From: Dastarcus helophoroides | Taxonomy: Eukaryota; Arthropoda; Insecta; Coleoptera; Bothrideridae | Length of the DNA: 64,000 nucleotides | Assembly (NCBI GenBank): GCA_028583605.1 | Contig: CM053329.1 | Coordinates: forward strand, 35,897,992 to 35,961,991 | Reading direction: 5' to 3' | In this document: in pieces, positions 55,772 through 64,000 of the stretch | Position numbering within the stretch: the stretch's first letter is position 1 | Layout of the letters: every line of letters starts with the position of its first letter | Translations under genes and position numbers: made by a program | Notes under the pieces: model-generated | The model's database searches: none | Told to the model about the DNA's origin: nothing | What the model saw: the letters and a program-made list of their open reading frames with translations, nothing else

Positions 55772-57067
55772 TAGGGTGGACCATAAGTAATAGTACACAG
55801 AGCAATGGTGGATTTTTGGAATAAAAATAATGTGATTAAGCTACATTTACCTTATACTAAACGTTGATATTAACAGAGATACAGGGTGTCAAAGTTGAAA
55901 AAAAAATTCAATTTTTTCGTATAGTTATGGAATGAATTGTAATATAAGCACGAAATTTGGCACAAGGGGGTTTCTTAAGTCGAAAAACTCTAATTTGCTA
56001 ACATATTACCAATAGCTGATAGGGGGCGCTACCTGCGCTATCCTGCATAATTCTAAATCATCATAACTTTTTTGTGCACCCACCCAAGATATTTGCCTTT
56101 AAATCTTGAAGTGCCTTGGTTTTAAATTACTAAGATATTAAATTTTCGAAGTGGGCTTGAAAAAAAAGTAACAATAAGGCAGCTTTGCAACTAATTTATG
56201 TCAAATATTACTTTGCTGATAATATTATTACCTAAATTTTGAAAATATTAATAAAGAAAATTCAAAAAATTAAGACGTAATTTATTTTCTAACATAGAGA
56301 TGTGAGATATGATCTCTGAGTCTGCACAAGAAAATTTTAATAGTCTGGGTGGCCAAAGTAGATATTTGGAGATGAATTTGAATACGAGACAGCCACATTT
56401 TTAATTGTTTACAATCCCTTTACATGAAAAAAGTCATGTCCCACATACTTATTTTTGAAAATAAATTTTGTTTTGGTATGTTATTTAAATTTTCTTTAGA
56501 AATTTAAAAAATATGTGTAATAATAATGCCAGTAGAGTAATATTTGATATAAACTATTTTGGAGTCAGTTTTATTAATTTTATTTGGAAACCTACTGCGA
56601 AAAATTCATATTTACATAACTTAAAATAAACGTACGGCAAATTTTGAAGGCAAATATCTTGAAAACGGTTGCTTGTATCAACATTTAAAAAGTATACCTT
56701 TTTTACGTAAAAAATGTAGGTAAATAAAAATGTCTTTTTAAAATAAGTGTACATGAAGACACAAAAAAGCTATGATGCTTTAGAATAATACAAGGTAGCG
56801 CAGGTGGCGCCGCCTATGAGTTACTGACAATCTGTTAGTAAATTAGAATTTCTTGACCAAAGAAACCCCCTTATGCCAAATTTATTTTCTATAGTGAAAT
56901 GTGTTCATCAGTTATGCGAAAAAATCACAATGTTTTTTTCAACTTTGACACCCTGTATCTCAGTTAATATCTACTTTTGGTATAAGGTAAATGTAACTAA
57001 ATCACGTTATTTTTATACGAAAAATCTACTCTTGCTCTATGTACCATTACTTATGGTCCACTCTGTA
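55772..57067. mobile_element. Non-autonomous TIR element (about 1.3 kb, TA flanked)
   Basis: Left end TAGGGTGGACCATAAGTAAT, right end inverse TACAGAGTGGACCATAAGTA, flanked by TA at 55770-55771 and 57068-57069. Arms match inversely over more than 330 bp, including CAGGGTGTCAAAGTTGAAAA, the GGCACAAGGGGGTTTCTT/AAGAAACCCCCTTATGCC blocks, GGCGCTACCTGCGC and CAAGATATTTGCCTT. The centre (56130-56630) is AT-rich without a transposase frame. It abuts the DD41D element and shares one TA with it. Confidence 0.85.
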
Positions 57068-57069
57068 TA

Positions 57070-58276
57070 TAAAGTATAAATAAAGTTGAGGTTACTACGT
57101 ACAAAAACAATGATGATGAATGACATTGTGAAAAATTCAGTGATCTCAGCACGTGGGAACGTTCCGTTTACTTTTCTTCTTCCGATTATGCTTCTATATA
57201 AAATGACGCGTCGTTATGCTTGAGGAAGTGTAAAGAGGCATAAATAAAAACGTCAAAAAGGGGAACTAAACCACATTTCAATGTTTAAAGAGTCGAACTC
57301 ATAAGCAGCGTCCTATTTAATCCAAATCCCGCTCCTAGAAAACTCAAAGTGATTTGGTTATCATAAGTTTGTCGAGCCTTTCATGTGACATATAATTTCT
57401 TGTCAAGAGTCTTAGACTGGGATAAATTCAAATTCCAATAGGATGTCACCTTCTTTAAGTCATGTCATGCTCTAACTAGGATGTTATCGCAAAACAGCAG
57501 CACAAAATCAACGAATAGAACTCTTTTTAGATATTAGAGCACGCGTCGTCAAATCCGTCTGATTCAAGGAGCTTGTAAATTGCACCTTTCGACTGTTTTA
57601 GCCTCAAAGTGCTTCTCCGTGAACGTTTAGAAGTTCCGGAATTTAAGGAAACGTTACTAACTTTTACAAAATGTGGAGCAGCACTTAAGCCAGATCAAAT
57701 CCTTCAAGACGCTGAATTTGCTATCATTTGGGGAGAGAGAGAACATTAAGAGCGATTTGAGACCTAAGGATTAAATTAAACAACATAAGATGATCTCGAC
57801 TGCCTTTAGTAATTCCATTAAGTATATATAAGGGAAGATTCGCTACCGCATCAATATAATTCTGTTTATACGTCGATGAATGCAGCTACATAAATATTGG
57901 CGATAAAAGCATCGAAGGTCGTTGGAAATGAATTTAATCCTACACCCATTTTCATCCTTCGATGATTTCTGATACACCCCCAGACATATTTCAGACGTCT
58001 AGGTCGTTTATTTACTTGGCGGTGAGAATAATAATGGAAAAGCGGGCATTGTAAATAGCGACGAAGTACGTGAAGAAGAAAAGCGTTCAAGTATGTATCG
58101 CCAAAGTGACAAAAAGTAACTACGGCCTAACGGCCCACTTAGGTAATTTAAAGGAGAAATGAACCTGGACTAGTTTTTCAGACATATTGAGACGTAAAGT
58201 AGATGTTCAAAGGAATTGGAATTGTGAATATCAATCAAAAACTCGACATATGTACGTTACGATTTGATCTTCTTTA
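57070..58276. other. Single-copy block, no gene recognised
   Basis: Composition is more balanced than in the repeats, for example CAGCACGTGGGAACGTTCCG (57148) and CTATATAAAATGACGCGTCG (57194), and 57940-58060. No known domain, and open frames are under 80 codons. Possibly intron, gene desert or conserved non-coding sequence. Confidence 0.4.
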
Positions 58277-58280
58277 ATAT

Positions 58281-58625
58281 TGTAACGAAATGTAAATTAT
58301 AGAATTTAGTAGGTAAGAAAATTTTCTAGAAACATCTGATAAGGGGTAAGAGGCCGCGATAACAAAGCAAACGGCACATAAGCATTCCAGAAATTTCGGC
58401 AAGCGATAAGCCTTATCTGCGGGATTTTTCTAGAACCTGGGAGCCAAAACTATATAAGGCGGTCGCCTTTTCCTCGAGTTAGGCAGTGTATTTAATTAGT
58501 GAGTTAGTGGTTAGAAGTCAATAAGTGAGTTGACTATTCAGTTGTGGTGTTGCGAGTTTAGTTTGGAAATAAAGTGGTTATAATTTACGCGTAATAATCA
58601 ATTCGAACCGATAACGCACGTAACA
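58281..58625 (+). mobile_element. Solo LTR, Ty3/Gypsy-like, copy 5 (best conserved)
   Basis: Starts TGTAACGAAATG, ends CGCACGTAACA, flanked by ATAT (58277-58280, 58626-58629). U3 has CAAACGGCACATAAGC and CGATAAGCCTTATCTGCGG. The TATA box TATATAAGG (58451) precedes CTCGAGTTAGGCAGTG by about 25 bp, and AATAAA lies at 58568-58573. The TATA-Inr-poly(A) order defines U3-R-U5. No second LTR in the same orientation lies within range with element coding sequence between. Confidence 0.9.
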
Positions 58626-58629
58626 ATAT

Positions 58630-59495
58630 CTAGGGCTCCACGGCCCAAGCACTAGAAATAATATTATTACACGTTACTGGTTCAATAATAAACATTTGAA
58701 CATTTCTATTTAACGCAGGAAACGTATTTGGACAGGCCTAATTGATCGACGGCTAGCTGCTTGCCCTCAGGGTTGTTGATTCGATTTTCGCGCTTGGGCT
58801 CAAATAAAAATAAACAATATTTACAATAATCTGTGGTATATCAGCCAATAATCCAAAGCCAAATACAAACCAAAGAAAGAAACTCATTCGATATCGTTTT
58901 ATATTCATATTTTTTGGAAAGACCTGAAACCTAAAGCTGGATTCACATCAATAGAAATTCGTGTTGTTTTTGTATTTTCAGATTTAAAAAACATTTATTT
59001 TCATAAGGTCAATTATTTTGTGGCATAAATGGTTACTTAATGTGTTATACTACCGAAACAGTTTGTAGAAAAAATAGTTTTGTAACTTTTAAAACGAAAT
59101 CAGAGTTTTGGAATAATTAATTAAACAGAAGTGTTTGTACGGACTTTCTTTAAAGAGATTTAAGATTTCGAAAGAAAATTTGATCTATAACCTTAATAAT
59201 TTTTCTTTTTTAGAAGCTTCCCAACAAAGAATCATAATTAGAGACCGGATTTTAGGTACAATCCTATGATCCTACCTTTTCACCTTTTTTGACGTTTTTG
59301 ATGTGTTTTTGCTTAAATTTCAATTTCGCTTGTTACTTTGCCTTTCTATACATAATCTGCACCTATTTTCAAATATTTTCGTGCCTATTTATCGTTTTCT
59401 ATGGGTTTTCCAAGTAAATTTACAATACACTTCTGAAGAATTTAGGCAGAAATGTGTACTTTATAAAAGAAAGCAATACCATCCATCGAAATTCT
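58630..59495. other. Unidentified sequence, no gene seen
   Basis: Includes a GC-richer section (GATCGACGGCTAGCTGCTTG, about 58745). No second copy noticed. Confidence 0.4.
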
Positions 59496-59496
59496 A

Positions 59497-59632
59497 ATGC
59501 ACAGACCAATAGGTTTGAACATTTATTAGATTCGAAGTTTGGAAACCAAATACCGGTTTCGATCTTGTTAGATCTCGTCAGTTTGGTATATTATATCCAA
59601 CTCGAATGCTAACAAATGTTCCAACAAGTAAG
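59497..59632 (-). repeat. Fragment of the hammerhead-bearing repeat
   Basis: CTAATGCACAGACCAATAGG, GAACATTTATTAGATTCGAA, then the antisense hammerhead and AACTCGAATGCTAACAAATG followed by TTCCAACAAGTAAGT. It matches 15458-15578 and the complement of the 380-bp unit. The left flank is unrelated; the right flank is degenerate repeat. Confidence 0.85.
59545..59587 (-). ncRNA. Hammerhead ribozyme motif, intact core, isolated copy
   Basis: Minus strand: ACCAAA, CTGACGA, GATCT-AACA-AGATC, GAA, ACCGGT, A (cleavage residue), TTTGGT. Stem I (6 bp) and stem II (5 bp) are perfect, and all core residues are present. Conservation of every paired and core base at a second locus 44 kb away, while flanking sequence differs, supports a functional constraint or a recent common source. 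Confidence 0.85.
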
Positions 59633-62600
59633 TTTTTAATAATTTTTAGAGAAAATCAAATTCTGAGAAATTACCAAATTATGAAAAAAAAACCACGAAT
59701 TTTGAGATGAAAATTCGTAATTTTGATAAGGTAGGATTTCGATTAAATAAGTTAAATTTTAGAATAAATTCGAAATTTTATACGAAAAGGGGAAATTTTG
59801 TGAAAAAAGACAAATTTTGAGATAAAGGCGAGGAAATCCAAACACGTTTTGACAAAAAAATAAAAATGTCAAGAAAAACATCGACATGTTGAGAAAAAAT
59901 CGAAATTTTAAGAAAAAAAGTTCAAATTTAGTAAAAATTTGAAATTTCTTAGAGAAAGTCAAATTTTGTCCAGAATTTAGTGGAAAATTTCAGGAAGTAC
60001 CAAAATCGAAGTTTTGCGAAAAAAGTCGAAATTCAGGTTACAATTAAAAAAGGGAGTCATATTTGATCGAAATGGCTAAAAAAGGGCAAAGTTTCTGGCA
60101 AATTTCAGGAAAAAAGTCGAAATTTCAAGAAAAGAAGTCGAAATTTCTCGACTGAATATTTATTTTTTAACGACTGCCTGAGTAAAGAACAAGCTTCTCC
60201 CCCTCTATCCAGAAAAAATCCACCATGAAGATAAGCGTAGAAATTTTGAGAAACAAATTGGAATTTAAATTTTATGAAATGTTCATCTTTCATCAAAAAT
60301 TCATAATTTTTAAAATATATCTATCAAAATTTCTATATAAATATTTTTCTAAAAACTTTTCAACCTTTTTATCAACAGATTCATCAAATTTCGAGTTTGA
60401 TAAACAAGTCGAACGTGCAGAAAATCGAATTTAAGAAAAAAAGTCGAAATTTTAAGAGAAAATCAAATTTTGAAAAAATACAAAATTATGAAAAAAAACG
60501 TCAAATTTTTAGATGAACATTCGAAATTTTAAGAAGGTCCGATTTTCATAAAAAAGTCAAATACTAGAATAAATTTGAAATTTTATACTAAAAAGAGAAA
60601 TTTTTTGAAAAGGACAAATTTTGAGAAAAAGGCGAAATTTAGAGATACTCCAAATACGTTAAAAAAAATAAAAACGTCAAACAAAAAGATCGACATGTTG
60701 AGAAAAGATCGCCATGTTGAGAAAGGATCGAAATCTTGAGAAAAAAAGTGGCAATTTAGTAAAAATTTGAAATTTTCAAGAGAAGGTCAAATTTTGTTTA
60801 GAATTCATTGGAAAATTTTAAGAAGAAAGTCCAAATTTTAAGAAACAAGTCGAAATTTCTTGACTGAATATTTATTTTTTAACGACTGCCTGAGTGAAGG
60901 ACAAGCTCCTCGCCCCTCTACCCAGAAAATATTCACTATTGAGATAAACGTCTAAAAAGTTGAGATTTGAGTTTTATGAAATTTACATCTTTTAAAAAAA
61001 AATCATAATTTTCAAAATATATTTATCAAAATTTCCAGATAAATATTTTTGTACAAATTTTTAACTTAAGGATCTATCAAATTCTGAGTTTGATAAACAA
61101 GTCGAAATTTGCAGAAAATCGAATTTAAAAAAATCTAAATTTTCAGAGAAAATCAAATTTTGAGGAATTTTGAGATGATAATTCAAAATTTCGAGAAGGT
61201 CGGATTTTGATAAAAGACGTCGAATTTTAGAATAAATTCGAAATGTTATACGAAAACGGGAAATTTTATGAAAAAAGATAGATTTTTGAGAAAAAGGCAA
61301 AATTTAAAAAAATCCAAACACGTTTTGAAAAAATAAATGAAAATGTCAAGAAAATGATCAACATGTTGAGGAATAATCAGAATTTTGAGAAAAAAATTCG
61401 AAATTTAGTAAAAATTTTAAATTTTCCAGAGAAAGTCAAATTTTGTCAAAGATTTAGTGGTAAATTTTAGGAAGGAAGTCCGAAGCTTGAAATTTTGTGA
61501 AAAAAGTCAAAATTTAGTACAAATTCAAAAAAGGGAGTCAAATTTGTTCGAAATTGCGAAAAAAGGACGAATTTTCTGGCAAATTTCAAGAAAAAACTCG
61601 AAATTTTAAGAAACTAGTCAAAATTTCTCTACTGAATATTTATTTTTTAACGACTGCCTGGGTGAAGGACAAACTCCTCCCTCTCGACCCAGAAAATATC
61701 ACCTATTAAGATAAATGTCGAAATTTTGAGAAACAAGTTGGAATTTGAATTTTATGAAATTTTCATCTTTTAACAAAAATTCATAGTTTTCAAAATATAT
61801 TTATCAAAATATCGAGAAAAATAGTTTTCTAAAAATTTTTAACTTTTTTATCAAAAGATCTATCAAATTTTGAGTTCGACTAACAAGTCGAAATTTCCAG
61901 AAAGTCGAATTAAAAAAAAATCAAAATTTTCAGAGAAAATAAAACATTGGAAAATTACGAAATTATGAAAAAAAAACGACAAATTTTTAAACGAAAATTA
62001 GAAATTTTGAAAAGGTCGGATTTTGATCAAAGAAGTCGAATTTTAGAAAAAAATCGAAATTTTGTACGAAAAATGGAAATTTTGTGGAAAAGACCGATTT
62101 TAAGAAAAAGGCCAAATTTCGAGAAAATTCAAACCCGTTTTCAAAAAAAAAATATAAATCATCACGGAGAAGATCAACATATTAAGAAAAGACGAAATTT
62201 TGAAAAAAAGGTCCAAATTTAGCAAAAATTTGAAATTTGCCAGAAAAAGTCAAATTTTGTCGAAAATTTATTGGCAAGTTTCAGGAAGGTAGTTCGAAGA
62301 TCGGAATTTTGCGAAAAAAGTCAATATTTGGTACACATTCAAAAAAGGGAGTCAGATTTGATCGAAATGGCGACAAAAAGGCGAATTATCTGACAAGTTT
62401 TAGGAAAAAAGTCGAAATTTCAAAAAAGAAGTCGAAATTTTTTGAGCAAATATTTATTTTTTAACGACGTCCTGAGCCAAGGTTAAGCTCCTCCCACACT
62501 ACCCAGAAAAAATCCACTGTTGAGATAAACGTAGAGATTTAGCACAATGGGCCCGGAAAGGGTGGCCTAAGTACTGGCCTAAATTTAAGGCAACCCACAA

Positions 62601-62885
62601 CGAATCCAGAATCCAAACGTAGAAATTTTGAGAAACAAGTTGGAATTTGTATTTTATTAAATTTTCATCTTTCAGCAAAAATTCGTAATTTTCAAACTAT
62701 ATCTATCAAATTTCTATATAAATATTTCAAAACGAAATTTCAAACGAAAAAAGGAAATTTTGTGAAAAAAAAGGCAGGTTTTGAATAAAGGTTGAAGTTT
62801 CGAGAAAATGTCGAAATTTCAAGGAAATGACTTATTCTGAGGAAAAAAGAAAATTTTTGGAAAAGGTTTCCGCAGTTGAGAATAT
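59633..62885. repeat. Higher-order tandem repeat, about 710-815-bp units, four copies
   Basis: The landmark TATTTATTTTTTAACGACTG followed by CCTGAG and CTCC-containing words recurs with CGACTGCCTG at 60171, 60883, 61651 and (CGACGTCCTG) 62464: spacings 712, 768 and 813 bp. Between landmarks lies the purine-rich minisatellite texture (AAAAAGTCGAAATTT). The landmark is the only GC-containing, conserved segment of each unit. Confidence 0.85.
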
Positions 62886-63264
62886 TGTTACGTGCGTTAT
62901 CGGTTCGAATTGATTACACTTATCGAATAAGACCCACTTTAATACTAAATTAACTCGGTACACTTCAACTGAACAGTAACTCACTACTTATTTACTAATT
63001 GCTAACCCACTAACTACACTGACTTCTAACTGACTGACTCGAGGGAAAGCTGACCGCCTTTTTATAGTTTTGGCCGCCGGCTTCCAGAATTTTCGGCAGA
63101 TAAGGCTTATCGAATGCCGAAATTTTTGGAACGCTTATCTGCCGTTTGTTTCGTTATCGCGGCCGCTTTCCCCTTATCAGAACCTTCTAGAAACTTTTTT
63201 TTTTATTTACTAAATTCTACAATTCTATTCTAAATCCTATTTCATCTATTTACATTGCGTTACA
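62886..63264 (-). mobile_element. Solo LTR, Ty3/Gypsy-like, copy 6 (inverted)
   Basis: The plus strand begins TGTTACGTGCGTTATCGG and ends CATTGCGTTACA. In the minus sense it carries GATAAGCCTTATCTGCC words and an ACTATAAAAAGGCGG TATA region. The flanks are AATAT on the left and CTATAA on the right, so no clean ATAT duplication is seen. Confidence 0.85.
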
Positions 63265-64000
63265 CTATAATTTTTCTGTTGCCTGTATGAACCAGTAGAG
63301 AGCAAGCCCTACTTTGCCTTATTTTAGAACGGTAGTAGTAAAAGATAACAAGGGAATTTAAAAATATATATTTTTTTTAAGTAGGACTGGATAAGGGTCT
63401 ATCGAACTTAAGTTAAGAAACCCTACCTTAGCAGTTACATTGTTATTTTATAAATAATTTCCCGTTTTACTGCCAAATACATTCGCATAATTTCTTGCGA
63501 ATGCAAATGTGAATATTCATCTCTAAATGAACAGACTAGACTTAGATCTCAGTCAGGGGTTGTATTCTAGTTACGAAAGCAGAACATTTTTAGCAACTGC
63601 GTAATAAAACCATCAAGTCTTTAGCCAAAGAAGCTTTAAAGCTGAAAAAATAAGATCAAGTTATTTTCGCGATTGATCTTCTAAAAGAGGTGTGCCTTAT
63701 TCTTGTGGTTTCGTCTCAACGAATTTTATAGGAGAAGCAACACGTGGGAAAATCCGAATACGCCTCAACAACTCAAAGGTGTCCATAAATCATGTCTTTC
63801 CACCCTTGTCAGCGTAGGTTACTGAACAAGGCAGTATTGATTTGCTAATAAAATGAGATTGTTTGTAAGGAAATTGTTCCCAAAGAGGCTCTCTGTTTAC
63901 AGTGCCGAAGTTAGCGAAAGATTATTACGAAGTGCCTTAGTAAATAAAGTGTAAATTTGATATTACGAGTGGTCTTTGGAGCTTTAAACGCACTTATTAA
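63265..64000. other. Mostly unidentified; hAT-like repeat fragment at 63400-63530
   Basis: AAGTTAAGAAACCCTACCTT (63410), then the CATTGTTATTTTATAAATAA and CCCGTTTTACTGCCAAATAC blocks, is the inverse of 46060-46185. The rest (63540-64000) is non-repetitive and shows no domain. Confidence 0.45.

Noticed and set aside
1..64000. CRISPR array or bacterial operon structure
   Set aside because: The periodic repeats have no constant spacer/repeat structure, and all coding remnants are eukaryotic transposable elements.

Overview
The window is eukaryotic, strongly AT-rich intergenic or intronic DNA. It is dominated by repeats and almost certainly comes from an arthropod, probably an insect. The arguments are short GT-AG introns (54 and 64 nt) in the one intact transposon gene, TATA/Inr-type promoters inside solo LTRs with ATAT target duplications like those of insect Ty3/Gypsy elements, and a set of element families common in insects (mariner, Ginger-type, Penelope-like with GIY-YIG, Dong/R4-like LINE, RTE-like LINE, hAT and piggyBac-like MITEs). 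I found no host protein-coding exon, tRNA or rRNA. The species cannot be named from the sequence alone.

Layout. 1-7700: degenerate short-period AT-rich satellite-like DNA with higher-order units of about 363, 738 and 178 bp, cut by a unique stretch at 4010-5150 that holds a piggyBac-like MITE. 7680-11919: a dispersed repeat here called D, and palindromic repeats here called P. 12486-14180: two solo LTRs in opposite orientation. 15305-16137: a long inverted repeat plus a 380-bp tandem unit carrying textbook hammerhead ribozyme motifs. 16893-19870: more degenerate AT-rich repeat. 19937-22494: a complete Ginger-type DNA transposon with an intact three-exon integrase-like gene. 22977-23317: solo LTR. 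24318-25181: an internally deleted mariner. 25721-27315: a 5'-truncated Penelope-like element whose 3' end is the P repeat. 28620-29870: degenerate repeat in the opposite strand sense. 31321-32190: 3' end of an RTE-like LINE running into a roughly 0.6 kb GAAGAT microsatellite. 34545-36560: a Dong/R4-like LINE flanked by TAA repeats. 36864-39424: a P-D-P composite, the inverted copy of 10108-11919. 39425-43580 and 46812-51160: degenerate repeats around a mostly single-copy block (44150-45290). 51312-53240: a strong hairpin, a hAT MITE and ACCGG-rich repeats. 53641-55769: a DD41D Tc1/mariner-type element, directly abutted by a 1.3-kb TIR element (55772-57067). 57070-59495: largely single-copy sequence and a solo LTR. 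59497-62885: a hammerhead fragment and about 750-bp higher-order repeats. 62886-63264: solo LTR. The rest is single-copy or MITE remnants.

The elements are linked to each other. The palindromic P repeats match the 3' end of the Penelope-like element, and their arms hold a degenerate hammerhead-like fold. Repeat D occurs between two P copies in two inverted composites. Several insertions have an unoccupied counterpart site within this same window, because they landed in one unit of a tandem repeat. The most interesting loci are the hammerhead-bearing 380-nt tandem unit (15579-16137) and the apparently intact Ginger-type transposon with motif-packed 240-bp termini.
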